A stretch of DNA of 64,000 nucleotides from assembly GCA_942493145.1 (NCBI GenBank), contig OW818679.1, positions 3,844,001-3,908,000 of the forward strand, in the 5' to 3' direction. Of this stretch, positions 1 through 7,844 are shown piece after piece. Within the stretch, counting starts at the first letter, position 1. Every line of letters begins with the position of its first letter. Below the pieces are notes generated by a model, which did no database searches, was not told the origin of the DNA, and saw only the letters and a list, made by a program, of their open reading frames with translations. The translations under genes were made by a program, and so were the position numbers. This DNA comes from ENR-C20 sp942493145. GTDB taxonomy: Bacteria; Bacillota; Clostridia; Acetivibrionales; DTU013.

Positions 1-530
1 ACCCTCGACCCGGCTATCTGCCCTTCAAGATCAAGACCGGAGAGTTTCCCGTATCCATTGAATTTCCCTATATCAAAATATACCCCATCGCTGGTCTCGT
101 AACCAAAACCCTTTTCTACAAGCTTCTCTACAAAGCTGATCATCTCATTTATATGATCGGTCGCTTTCGCTACGATTTCCGGCATTTCTATATTCAGCTC
201 GGCGGTGTCCTTCATAAACACCCCGGTAAAGAACTCGGCTATTTCCCAGGGTGTCTTTTTCTGCTCCCTGGCAGTCACCATCATCTTGTCCTCGCCTTCA
301 TCGGCATCGGCGACCAGGTGTCCTACATCTGTTATATTCATGACATGCTTAAGGCTGAATCCGTTATATTTAAGGACACGTCTCAATATATCCATGAAAA
401 CATAGGTCCTGAGGTTCCCGATGTGTGCAAACTGGTAAACAGTAGGCCCGCACGAATATATCCTTACTTCATTTCCTATCAACGGTTTGAATTCTTCCTT
501 CTGCTTTGTCAGTGTATTATAAAGCTTCAT
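1..530 (-). CDS. cysS: Cysteinyl-tRNA synthetase, N-terminal part (cut by window edge)
   Basis: Class I synthetase charging tRNA-Cys in the cytoplasm. About 176 N-terminal residues are present; the rest lies beyond the left edge. The translation begins MKLYNTLTKQKEEF and continues with YSCGPTVYQFAHIGNLRTY, which holds the zinc-ligand cysteine and the HIGH-type ATP-binding motif (here HIGN). ITDVGHL and DEGEDKM follow as expected of CysS. The ATG at 530 overlaps the TGA of cysE as ATGA, so the two are translationally coupled in an operon linking cysteine synthesis to tRNA charging, a common Firmicutes arrangement. No truncation other than the window edge is visible. Confidence 0.95.
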   Translation of the reverse strand, partial: MKLYNTLTKQKEEFKPLIGNEVRIYSCGPTVYQFAHIGNLRTYVFMDILRRVLKYNGFSLKHVMNITDVGHLVADADEGEDKMMVTAREQKKTPWEIAEFFTGVFMKDTAELNIEMPEIVAKATDHINEMISFVEKLVEKGFGYETSDGVYFDIGKFNGYGKLSGLDLEGQIAGSR

Positions 531-1261
531 TTTGATAACTCCTCCTGCTGATATGCTTCTTTCTTTTTTTCCGACAACTCTTCTTTTTTATTCAAAGCCT
601 CTTCAAGATGGCTTATACGCAATGCGATTCTGCACAGTTCCTGGGATACCGGATCTGGCATATGAATCTGGTCCAGTTCCATTGAAGGGACGACACGCTT
701 TCCTTCCCGCCTGACAGATCTTGCCTTGGTTCCGGTCACTGTCGAATCAGGCTCTATGTCGTCAAGCACTATCGATCCTGCCCCAATCCTGGAATTGTCT
801 CCGACGGTTATCGGCCCCAACAGTTTGGCGCCTGATCCGATAAGGACATTATTCCCGATGGTAGGATGTCTTTTACCTGTATCCTTCCCCGTGCCACCAA
901 GGGTGACTCCATGGTATATGGTACAGTTATCGCCCACTTCAGCCGTCTCGCCAAATACGACCCCCATGCCGTGGTCGATGAACAAGCCCCTTCCTATTGT
1001 CGCTCCTGGATGGATTTCTATTCCGGTAAAAAATCTGGCAAACTGTGAAATGAACCGCGAAATAAAAAACATCCCCCTGGCATAAAACCAGTGCGAAAGC
1101 CTATGATAAAACAGGGCATGAAACCCCGGATATAGCAATATAACCTCAATCAGCGTCTTTGCAGCCGGATCTCTTTCGGCTATCGATCGTGCATCTCCAA
1201 GCAAACCTTTCAGCATAGTTCCATCAATCCCCCACTTCCTTAAAACCAGCATATACTTCAT
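527..1261 (-). CDS. cysE: Serine O-acetyltransferase
   Basis: Transfers acetyl from acetyl-CoA to L-serine, giving O-acetylserine, the first step of cysteine synthesis. The helical N-terminal domain includes AERDPAAKTLIEV. A left-handed beta-helix of hexapeptide repeats follows (IHPGATIGRG, IDHGMGVVFGE, YHGVTLGGTG, IGNNVLIGSGAKLLG), with the active-site histidine in IDHG. A tail rich in Lys and Glu comes after residue 210. The ATG at 1261 gives 244 residues. Family members usually begin near Met16 (position 1216), which has GGGGGATTG upstream, so the true start may be 1216. Its stop overlaps the cysS start. No T-box motif is seen upstream. Confidence 0.93.
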   Translation of the reverse strand: MKYMLVLRKWGIDGTMLKGLLGDARSIAERDPAAKTLIEVILLYPGFHALFYHRLSHWFYARGMFFISRFISQFARFFTGIEIHPGATIGRGLFIDHGMGVVFGETAEVGDNCTIYHGVTLGGTGKDTGKRHPTIGNNVLIGSGAKLLGPITVGDNSRIGAGSIVLDDIEPDSTVTGTKARSVRREGKRVVPSMELDQIHMPDPVSQELCRIALRISHLEEALNKKEELSEKKKEAYQQEELSK

Positions 1262-1566
1262 TTAAAGCTAATATCCTCTTCAACTGAAGCATGGTTCCTC
1301 TTCAACTAAAAAATTCAAAAACTCCGCCCTGTTGTTTATCTTGTGTAATCGGGGCGAAGTTCACGCATGCGCCACAAGATGCACAAAGTGTATCCTGATT
1401 GGTTACGTTCAAATAGTACAAATCATTTTATCAAATTATGCTTTAAAAGTAAACTGATTGAAGCAGCAAAGCGGCTGTATAAATACCTTTCTTTGATTAA
1501 ATAATATATTCAGGCATAATTATGTGCCTTCAGTAAACCAATCCGCATACGAAAGGAAGTGATTCG
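1262..1566. other. Intergenic region between divergent genes, with one strong hairpin
   Basis: About 300 bases without a convincing gene. A hairpin with perfect 8-bp arms (ATCTTGTG / CACAAGAT) spans 1338-1380, with an inner GC-rich GGCG/CGCC pairing. It would be in the 5' leader of a cysE-cysS transcript. Nearer cysE, the motif AGTTGAAGAGGA occurs twice, and on the minus strand a 22-codon ORF begins MLQLKRIL. I see no T-box, S-box or other recognised riboswitch consensus. Confidence 0.4.
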
Positions 1567-1935
1567 ATGGCCGAAGCCAACGAAGGCTCAAGAACCGGCA
1601 GTTTCAGCATTTTGCACGTTGTTGGACGATTCATTGCCAGTGCAGTTGTATTGGTAGTCACCGCGGCCGTCACACCAGGGTTTACGATAAGCAGCATTTG
1701 GTCCCTTCTGCTCGCTGCAGTAGTCTTATCAATATTGGACTATGTTGTCTCAAGGACACTGCATGTGGATGCGACACCCTTTGGCAGGGGAATTACAGGA
1801 TTTATTGCCGCAGTGGTTATAATCTATGCCATTAACTTCATAGTACCAGGGTATTCGGTGTCTTTTATTGGCGCCATCCTCGGAGCATTGGTATATGGAG
1901 TTGTGGATATGCTGATACCTGGCAGGGCAATGTAA
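1567..1935 (+). CDS. Phage-holin-superfamily-IV-like small membrane protein
   Basis: Protein of 122 residues with four hydrophobic segments (about 20-40, 45-62, 73-93, 97-117). The pattern GRFIASAVVLVVTAAVTPGF, then GITGFIAAVVIIYAINF, is typical of the four-TM family often annotated as phage holin family IV (PF04020). Despite that name these are usually chromosomal proteins of unknown role, and no phage genes lie nearby. AAGGAAGTGATTCG precedes the ATG. It appears monocistronic, diverging from cysE. Confidence 0.75.
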   Translation: MAEANEGSRTGSFSILHVVGRFIASAVVLVVTAAVTPGFTISSIWSLLLAAVVLSILDYVVSRTLHVDATPFGRGITGFIAAVVIIYAINFIVPGYSVSFIGAILGALVYGVVDMLIPGRAM

Positions 1936-2006
1936 GGCAGAAATTGGATGGGAAAGATAAAGGGATGGTTTCCCATCCCTTTCCATCCTGCTATTGTTTA
2001 TGCATA

Positions 2007-2954
2007 TCAACCTTCACCAACCATGGACCTTTCATTTTCCTCTGCCCCCGGGAACTCAAATTTTTGAGGCGGGAAAAACTCTTCGGTGGGGAATTCAATG
2101 GTTTCGAACAGTTCACATGGATTTTCTTCGGTAGCGGCAATGCATCTCTTATGTGGAACACAGAAATCGAAAGCAGGTATCAGCAGCTGTACCAGTCTTG
2201 CGAGCTTGATTATGGAGAAAATGCCTATGGTCACTACTACAACCCTCCTTGGCAAGCCTCCTCCTTCTCCACCTACACCTTCGTCTTTTCCAAACCCAAC
2301 ATCATCCAAATCAACTTCTTCAAGAATCTCACTAATATTGCTGGGTATATAACGGTCATGATCATGGTCATGATCGTGGTCATGGTCATGGTCGCAATGT
2401 TTCAGTTCAAAGAGGCTGATAACTTTTGCACTCAAGGTGATAGGCTCTGCCACTTCAACCTTTGACATCGGAAGATTGCTTTGCTCAAGTGAGCTATGTA
2501 CCCGATCATCCTGACAGTTACCGGTGTACTGGGATTTGAATATCTTCACGCTGCCCTCGGAACCGAACAGTATGACCTTCTTGTCGAATGTTACCAATCC
2601 CGGAACCCGAACCACATTTATCCCACCGTTTGGCCTTGTCAAATAGAACTCAATGTCCACCTTTATGAAGTATTTCACGTCAACAGTAAAGAAACCCCTC
2701 TTGAACGGCACCTCTTCAACATCGGCAAAGACCTTTACCACTTCTGCATTTTTTGCTTTCACATTTATAGCATTGTTTATCAGTCCCTGAACCCTGCCGG
2801 GGTTCCGGAAATACACCCTCGCATCCTCTACGCAGTCCTTTTCCTTGCATGAATCATAAATTTTCTCTACCTGTATACAGACTGCCTCCTTGATCTTGTG
2901 CAGATCTTTCTCACAAATCAGCCCTGGAAGCAGCTTATCTTGATTATAGCCCAT
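2007..2954 (-). CDS. Clostridial conserved protein with His-Asp repeat, possibly spore-associated
   Basis: About 315 residues. The N-terminal 150 residues (IYDSCKEKDCVEDARVYF, then VFADVEEVPFKRGFF and DKKVILFGSEG) look like a conserved domain seen in spore-forming Clostridia; I recall no defined function. A metal-binding-looking tract CDHDHDHDHDHDHDRY follows around residue 190, then a Gly/Glu-rich linker, a hydrophobic stretch (VVVVTIGIFSIIKLARLVQLLI) and an acidic, Phe/Pro-rich tail. The ATG at 2954 is preferred over 2972 because AGGGGG lies 7 nt upstream of it. The many cysteines suggest disulfide or metal binding. A spore coat role is inference only. Confidence 0.6.
   Translation of the reverse strand: MGYNQDKLLPGLICEKDLHKIKEAVCIQVEKIYDSCKEKDCVEDARVYFRNPGRVQGLINNAINVKAKNAEVVKVFADVEEVPFKRGFFTVDVKYFIKVDIEFYLTRPNGGINVVRVPGLVTFDKKVILFGSEGSVKIFKSQYTGNCQDDRVHSSLEQSNLPMSKVEVAEPITLSAKVISLFELKHCDHDHDHDHDHDHDRYIPSNISEILEEVDLDDVGFGKDEGVGGEGGGLPRRVVVVTIGIFSIIKLARLVQLLIPAFDFCVPHKRCIAATEENPCELFETIEFPTEEFFPPQKFEFPGAEENERSMVGEG
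2355..2396 (+). repeat. Hexanucleotide-type repeat encoding the His-Asp tract
   Basis: Imperfect tandem units of TCATGA / TCATGG / TCGTGG, read on the minus strand as CAT/CAC-GAC/GAT codons, encode an alternating His-Asp run inside the 2007-2954 gene. Such short-unit repeats can change copy number by slippage; here a 6-bp change would keep the frame. Confidence 0.8.
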
Positions 2955-3137
2955 ATCTAAATCCCCCTTCATTCAAAGCTATTTTGAATTCCCTCTCATT
3001 CTCATAATATGTATCCACCCATCATTTGTGATTAATGGCTGCCCTTTTTATGAAGATTTGATATTCGTAATCATTAAAATGGATTTTGCTCATATATTTT
3101 TAGCAAACGGTTAATTTTTGATGAATCGGAGCGGAAT

Positions 3138-4349
3138 ATGTACAATCCTGGCAATGTCCACTTCATCTTCAGACAATCCACAGGCGAAGTTCTTGACTTT
3201 TACCACAGCGAACGGTTTGGGCTATGCTACAGTTCCCTCACCAGGAAGAATATATGGACAAATCCGGTTTCTGTGAACAGAGGTGCTTTTTCATCTTTCT
3301 CTGCGGAAATGGACACAGAAGACCGGTTCCATATACTGTTACAGGATTTGCAGGGCAATCTGCACTATGTACTGATGGAAGGCAGTGCAGTCAAAACGAT
3401 CCCCGTACTCAGCAGCCGGTCCCCATCCGTTTACGACAAGCACCTGCGCGTTATCCCTTTAAGGGATGAGATTCACTTATTCTATGTTTTGAAGCAGGAA
3501 CGTTCACCTATCCTTTCCCACCAGATACTGGGCGCCGGAAAGGGAGGAAAACCAAGGGTAGTCGACTATGTATCCGACAATTCCTGTCCCGCTTCTGTGA
3601 TATACGATGGAAAAGGAAGCATACATGCCTTTTATCAGGCTTCAGACGGAAAGCACCTGCAGTTGGGTGAGAAAAATTACGACATTAGCTTGAAGCGCTG
3701 GGGAGATTATGTACCCATTACCGACTACAATGGTGACTGCGGCTATCCAAAGGCCGTCCTGGACTGTGACGGAACAATCCACCTCAGTTATCAAAGGGCT
3801 TCCGCCGGACAATATGAACTGATTTACCGCCAAAAGAAAGCCGACAGCGAGCAATGGTCGGGTGAAATCGTAATGCACAATTCCATCCATACATTTGAAA
3901 ACGCATCCATAATGTGGCTCAATGACAGCGTAATAATATACTGGCTGAGGGACGGGGTCATATACTGCCGGATAGGATATCAATCAGGCATCAGCTGGGG
4001 CAAACCATACCGGTACAGCTTTCCTTACAAGGGTGACATTTTATGCCTCACATACAAGACGAATTTCGCAGACGAAGCAGCCAAAACAGCCGTATACAAT
4101 ATTCCCGGCACTCTTACGGGCGGCCTCAAACTGGCATTTTACAAATTCATTCCAAACATCGGGGATACAATGACAGTAGAAAATATACGGGATTTGATAA
4201 TGGAGAGTTTCCGGATGCTGCGCGACAGTAACGAGGAGCTGCGGGAAACAACCGGCAGGATATTGGATGAACTGTCCATGATAAAGAACCGGCAGGATGA
4301 GATGGAAAAGGAACTGGTGGGGTTGGAATTAAAAATAAAGGAAAAATAG
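3138..4349 (+). CDS. Uncharacterised beta-propeller-like protein with C-terminal coiled coil
   Basis: 403 residues with no signal peptide or membrane segment. The first ~300 residues contain recurring strand-rich units with HFIFR, RFHILLQD, EIHLFYV, SIHAFYQ and TIHLSYQ cores spaced about 45-50 residues apart, which suggests a sialidase- or WD-like propeller. The last ~65 residues (ESFRMLRDSNEELRETTGRILDE...) form a heptad-rich coiled coil. Similar architectures are annotated only as hypothetical in Clostridia. The ATG is preceded by CGGAGCGGAAT. I do not know its function. Confidence 0.7.
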   Translation: MYNPGNVHFIFRQSTGEVLDFYHSERFGLCYSSLTRKNIWTNPVSVNRGAFSSFSAEMDTEDRFHILLQDLQGNLHYVLMEGSAVKTIPVLSSRSPSVYDKHLRVIPLRDEIHLFYVLKQERSPILSHQILGAGKGGKPRVVDYVSDNSCPASVIYDGKGSIHAFYQASDGKHLQLGEKNYDISLKRWGDYVPITDYNGDCGYPKAVLDCDGTIHLSYQRASAGQYELIYRQKKADSEQWSGEIVMHNSIHTFENASIMWLNDSVIIYWLRDGVIYCRIGYQSGISWGKPYRYSFPYKGDILCLTYKTNFADEAAKTAVYNIPGTLTGGLKLAFYKFIPNIGDTMTVENIRDLIMESFRMLRDSNEELRETTGRILDELSMIKNRQDEMEKELVGLELKIKEK

Positions 4350-4374
4350 GCAGGCTGGGCTAAGGTTGGGAGGG

Positions 4375-4452
4375 TCTGGTTCTGCCAAAAAGATGACTGG
4401 GGACGGTTCTGGTTCTGCCAAAAATTAATTCGGTAGAACTTGAACCGTCCCC
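4375..4452. repeat. REP-like imperfect inverted repeat (GGGGACGGTTC ... GAACCGTCCCC)
   Basis: Perfect 11-bp arms at 4399-4409 and 4442-4452 enclose a 32-nt loop. A 17-bp direct repeat TCTGGTTCTGCCAAAAA occurs at 4375-4391 and again at 4408-4424. Arms of this GGGGACGGTTC type recur in many bacterial genomes next to REP-associated tyrosine transposases. No transposase lies here, so this may be an orphan, non-autonomous copy. It sits between the propeller gene and the 6S RNA terminator. Confidence 0.55.
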
Positions 4453-4458
4453 ATTCAA

Positions 4459-4490
4459 TAAAAAATGAGCTGGTGGAAATTCCCACCAGC
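4459..4490 (-). terminator. Intrinsic terminator of the 6S RNA gene
   Basis: On the minus strand, GCTGGTGG-6 nt-CCACCAGC (arms 4469-4476 and 4483-4490) is followed by TCATTTTTTATTG. It begins 4-5 nt after the proposed 3' end of 6S RNA. Confidence 0.8.
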
Positions 4491-4494
4491 CCCT

Positions 4495-4720
4495 GATATT
4501 TAAACCCGAAAATGCCGTTCCCCCTTATTTTGACACCTAGCCCACGCTAGGTGGGTGTCCTGCCGGAAGTATCAATCTTCCCCTGCCGTTGCACACGTTC
4601 GAGACGGTGACGGTATTACGCTGGGGCCTGATATCCTCTTCCAAACGCCAGACTCCCTTTTACTCGATGTAGGTTCAAAATAAAGAGTTCGTCCGTGCAC
4701 CTCAGGCTTATTAATATCTT
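4495..4720 (-). ncRNA. ssrS: 6S RNA
   Basis: 6S RNA binds sigma-70-type RNA polymerase holoenzyme and mimics an open promoter, lowering transcription in slow growth. The transcript would begin about 4720, seven bases after a perfect TATAAT. Its ends pair: GATATT with AATATC, then AAGCCTGAGG with TTTTCGGGTTT, then TGC with GCA, forming the long closing stem. The interior contains TTGAACCTACAT and GGGAGTCTGGCG, then a long GC-rich arm and a hairpin CACCTAGCGTGGGCTAGGTG. Length (~226 nt), the closing CCTGAGG/GGCATTTTCGGG-type stem, its own promoter and a terminator directly after it agree with Firmicutes 6S. SRP RNA, tmRNA and RNase P signatures are absent. A covariance-model search would be decisive. 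Confidence 0.8.
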
Positions 4721-4726
4721 AAATTC

Positions 4727-4755
4727 ATTATAGCACCGCCGTATTTCAATAACAA
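4727..4755 (-). promoter_or_regulatory. Promoter of the 6S RNA gene
   Basis: On the minus strand TTGTTA and TATAAT are separated by exactly 17 bp (the -10 is at 4727-4732). Initiation is predicted near A4720. Confidence 0.75.
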
Positions 4756-4840
4756 GAATGCCTAAATGCTTTATAACTCTGTTAAGTCGTTTAATCCGAT
4801 TCTGCTTTGTTCTTTCTCAAAAAATCATTGCAAATCAAAT

Positions 4841-5095
4841 TCATATTCTCTCATAATAGTTTTTGTTAAAACCTGTAATAACCTTATAAACCGCCTCAAT
4901 TCTAATATTATTCAAAGTGGCTTCGCCTATTAGCACATCCTTGTATTCCAGTGGGAATTTAATTGAATAGCCGCAGCCACCCTTCGCAATCCGACATGGG
5001 GTTGCGACCACTTCAAAATAAAAACCCTTCTTTTCCAGAAGCCTGCAAAGGCTTAAGGCATAATTCCCCGATTCCACTACTGCAAGACCATACAC
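4841..5095 (-). CDS. DUF3343 (putative Se/S-carrier-like) protein
   Basis: 84 residues. The beginning MYGLAVVESGNYALSLCRLLEKKGF, then VVATPCRIAKGGCGYSIKF, matches the DUF3343 pattern, in which two cysteines (here in TPCRIAKGGCG) are proposed to carry selenium or sulfur; that role is not proven. The start is GTG at 5095 with GGGAG 10 nt upstream. It lies between the 6S RNA gene and the OGG-type glycosylase, all on the minus strand, with no visible functional link. Confidence 0.75.
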   Translation of the reverse strand: MYGLAVVESGNYALSLCRLLEKKGFYFEVVATPCRIAKGGCGYSIKFPLEYKDVLIGEATLNNIRIEAVYKVITGFNKNYYERI

Positions 5096-5146
5096 AAGAA
5101 ATACACTCCCTTCACCATATATTATTTATGGTTGGGAAATAGTGTG

Positions 5147-6031
5147 TCATGCCCCGATCTTATTCTCCCTTGCATAGTAGAAGAGGTACTGCTGTGCCAA
5201 GCCCGCATGCGGTCCGAAATAATCCGATGCAAACTGCTGAATCTCTTTGAATGAAGCCTCGCGTTTGAAATACAGTTCTTCCATAACACGCTTCACCCAG
5301 ACATCTGTCGGAAATACATCATACCGGGTACCGCTGTACAAAAGGGTGCAATCAGCGACCTTCTGTCCGACTCCGGGGAAGCCCATAAGCAGGTTGCGTG
5401 CTTCGTCAGCCTCCAGCCCTCCCACACCGGAAAGATCGATGCTTCTGTCTTCAACCAGCAGTGCTGATCCAAGTATATATTTGCATCTGAAGCCACCCCT
5501 GCATATCTGAAGCTGCTCAATGCATGAGGCAGCCAGCTTTTCAACACTGGGAAAGCTGAAAAACCGCTCACCATTGTACTCCAGCGGATTGCCATACTCC
5601 TTCGAAATCGCAGCCACCACTTTCATTATCATGGGTATCCTGTTGTTCGCCGAAATGATGAATGAAATCAAAGTTTCCCAGATGTCCTGCTTCAACAGCC
5701 TTATACCATGTCCAAAGCTGATGGCCTGTTCCATTATTTCATCCTTCATTATTATCTTTTTGATTTCCGAATAGTCCCTTCCAAGGTCCAGATAATCAAA
5801 CCAGAAGGATTTGAACTCATCTATGCCGGTATTCCTGACGGTCATTACACCATCAGCATACCCGATATTTGCAATCTTTCCTCCGGCAACTCCCGTATGG
5901 CTGCCGTCATCTTCCCTGCGCCAGCGGAAGCATTGCCCGCATTCAAAGGTATGAACAGGGTCAAAATCCCGTATACCCTCAACAGTCACACAATTTTTAC
6001 CTTCAAATATTGCATACCCCCTGTAATCCAT
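5147..6031 (-). CDS. 8-oxoguanine DNA glycosylase, OGG1 family
   Basis: Removes oxidised guanine from DNA and nicks the resulting abasic site, in base-excision repair. The N-terminal OGG domain has HTFECGQCFRW. The helix-hairpin-helix GPD core reads LLMGFPGVGQKVADCTLL, followed by VFPTDVWVKR. The Schiff-base lysine is K224 and the catalytic aspartate D243, both present. The length of 294 residues is normal for bacterial OGG1-type enzymes. GAGAGGGGACAAGGG precedes the ATG. A close alternative is a broader alkyl-adenine glycosylase, but the ECGQCFRW motif favours OGG. Confidence 0.9.
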   Translation of the reverse strand: MDYRGYAIFEGKNCVTVEGIRDFDPVHTFECGQCFRWRREDDGSHTGVAGGKIANIGYADGVMTVRNTGIDEFKSFWFDYLDLGRDYSEIKKIIMKDEIMEQAISFGHGIRLLKQDIWETLISFIISANNRIPMIMKVVAAISKEYGNPLEYNGERFFSFPSVEKLAASCIEQLQICRGGFRCKYILGSALLVEDRSIDLSGVGGLEADEARNLLMGFPGVGQKVADCTLLYSGTRYDVFPTDVWVKRVMEELYFKREASFKEIQQFASDYFGPHAGLAQQYLFYYARENKIGA

Positions 6032-6242
6032 CCCTTGTCCCCTCTCTTCGCTTTGAATATCCGCTTATATATTCCCTTGCTATAATGATATAATCTTAAT
6101 TTGATATAATCTTAATTAATGGTTTTATTTAAATCAATGGTATAATCTATAATAAGAAAATTCAATGCTGGTATATTGTCGACTTTACGCCAGATATTTG
6201 CGTTGAAGGTATATTGAAAGTATACTCGACTGTGAGGTCCTG

Positions 6243-6941
6243 ATGAAGGATAAAATTTACACCATCCCCGTAACCGAAGCTTTTTCTGAAGATTGCGAAT
6301 GCCCACTTTGCCTTTTGGAGAGCCGGACCGAGGAGCATTACCTCGAATACCACCTTGGCCCTTCCCTGATGGAACCCGATTGCAGGAAGGAAACCAATGA
6401 TAAAGGCTTTTGCAGAAGGCATTTCCAAATGCTGTACAACAGGCAGGAAAACCGCCTGGGCCTCGCACTTGTGCTGGATACCCACCTGGCGGAACAGCTC
6501 GGCAGGCTTGAAAAAGCATCAGCAAAGACTCAACGTAAAGATAATGCCGAAACCCGTAAAGCAATTGCAGATTTGCTCAGAAACATTGAAACCAGCTGTG
6601 CGGTTTGTGACAAGATCACTTATACAATGACCCGTTATTTGGAGATCATATTTCACCTGTGGAAAAAGGAAGCTGATTTCAGAAATTTGTTTAACAGTAA
6701 AAAGGGCTTCTGTATAAAGCATTTCAGGCAATTGTTTGAAATATCGGCCGAATTCCTGAAGGCATCTGAAGCGGGGAATTTCAATGAAATCCTCATAAAG
6801 ATGCAACTGGAAAATCTGGACCGCATAAGGCAGGAAACAGACTGGTTCACGAAAAAATTCGACTATCGGAACAACGATGCTCCCTGGGGCAACTCTAAGG
6901 ATGCAATACCACGTGCAATTCAGAAGCTATCCGGGTACTGA
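6243..6941 (+). CDS. DUF6062-type cysteine-rich protein
   Basis: 232 residues, soluble and mostly helical. Two duplicated metal-site-like units are visible: CECPLC with GFCRRHF (residues 18-23 and ~60), and CAVC with GFCIKHF (~120 and ~157). The paired CxxC and C-x2-H patterns suggest two zinc or Fe-S sites. The family is widespread in Clostridia and uncharacterised. GAGGTCCTG precedes the ATG. It converges on the Gls24-like gene. Confidence 0.7.
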   Translation: MKDKIYTIPVTEAFSEDCECPLCLLESRTEEHYLEYHLGPSLMEPDCRKETNDKGFCRRHFQMLYNRQENRLGLALVLDTHLAEQLGRLEKASAKTQRKDNAETRKAIADLLRNIETSCAVCDKITYTMTRYLEIIFHLWKKEADFRNLFNSKKGFCIKHFRQLFEISAEFLKASEAGNFNEILIKMQLENLDRIRQETDWFTKKFDYRNNDAPWGNSKDAIPRAIQKLSGY

Positions 6942-6962
6942 CCTTTCTTGTTTAGCTTCCAT

Positions 6963-7015
6963 GTCCGGCATCCTGTTATAGCCGGCTATCCTGTTATGGC
7001 CGGCATCCTGTTATG
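6963..7015. repeat. Three tandem ~18-bp repeats
   Basis: CCGGCATCCTGTTATAG, CCGGCTATCCTGTTATGG and CCGGCATCCTGTTATGA lie head to tail. The last copy contains the stop codon of the 7011-7844 gene, so the array has reached a coding end. Confidence 0.8.
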
Positions 7016-7844
7016 AATAGCTTTTCTTTGAAGGTACAATAAGGCTTTTGACCGCAATATTCAGAGACTTTATGTTGAGCGCCGTCAGTTTCTCGACCTC
7101 ACTCCTTACTTTTGACTGTACTTCCTGAATCAGGGTCTTAATGGGGAACCCATAAAAAAGCACAAGATCCATTTCCATATATGTTCCATCCGGATGATTC
7201 TCCACCCTGAATCTGGTGACTTTACTTATACCAGGTATTTCCTTCATTGCGAAATCTGTTATCTGATAAATGGTATAGTCTGATATTGTATAGTTACCAA
7301 GATAACTGAATGTCGGCCGGACAACTGATTTCTCGCCTTCAAGCTGATAATTGCCCTTGCCTTTCCGTCTGAATATCTGTAGCGGGTCAAGAAAATAACC
7401 CGAAAAATCCTTCTTTATCTCAAATGTCGGCACGGGTATTACGTGCTTGCCCTGCTGCCTTCTGGTGTTTATGGCCTGCTGTATCTCAAAATCACTTGCC
7501 ACCTCAGTTATATATACTTTCTGCGAGACATCCGGCAAACCAAGCCTGGCAGCAATCTTTTCAACCATTTCATCAGAAGTGCCGATCAGCAGTATCTTAT
7601 CTGGATTGCAGCGCTTTATAGCGGCTGCGACATCATCTCTGTGGTTTACATCCAGGAACAGCGCCCTCTTAACAGAAGCAATCCTGGTGCTTTCCCTCTT
7701 ACCTGAGATTCCGGTCACAACCTGATTATCCTTTATAAGCAAGCCATCATCTATAATGTACTCAATTCCTCTTTCCTTAGCCACCCATGTTGCCCTGTGG
7801 CTCTTTCCGGTACCGCTGGGGCCGATGAATCCTATGATCTCCAA
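7011..7844 (-). CDS. P-loop ATPase domain fused to an Asp23/Gls24-like domain
   Basis: 277 residues from a TTG start. The N-terminus LEIIGFIGPSGTGKSHRA is a Walker A P-loop, and a nucleotide-kinase-like domain continues to about residue 165. The C-terminal part (FSYLGNYTISDYTIYQITDFAMKEIPGISKVTRFRV ... MDLVLFYGFPIKTLIQEVQSKV) resembles Asp23/Gls24 (DUF322) envelope-stress proteins. I chose the TTG at 7844 because GGAGGG lies 6 nt upstream; extending to 7898 adds an unconvincing hydrophobic lead. The fusion suggests nucleotide-dependent control of an envelope-associated protein. Function is unknown. Confidence 0.75.
   Translation of the reverse strand: MEIIGFIGPSGTGKSHRATWVAKERGIEYIIDDGLLIKDNQVVTGISGKRESTRIASVKRALFLDVNHRDDVAAAIKRCNPDKILLIGTSDEMVEKIAARLGLPDVSQKVYITEVASDFEIQQAINTRRQQGKHVIPVPTFEIKKDFSGYFLDPLQIFRRKGKGNYQLEGEKSVVRPTFSYLGNYTISDYTIYQITDFAMKEIPGISKVTRFRVENHPDGTYMEMDLVLFYGFPIKTLIQEVQSKVRSEVEKLTALNIKSLNIAVKSLIVPSKKSYS

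Noticed and set aside
1262..1566. T-box upstream of cysE-cysS
   Set aside because: The conserved T-box sequence and an antiterminator/terminator pair could not be found on the minus strand.
1567..1935. Phage remnant because of holin-like protein
   Set aside because: No lysis, integrase or structural phage genes are nearby, and this four-TM family is usually chromosomal.
2355..2396. CRISPR or minisatellite outside genes
   Set aside because: The repeat is 6 bp, in frame within a gene and encodes His-Asp; no spacers exist. No CRISPR array was seen anywhere in the window.
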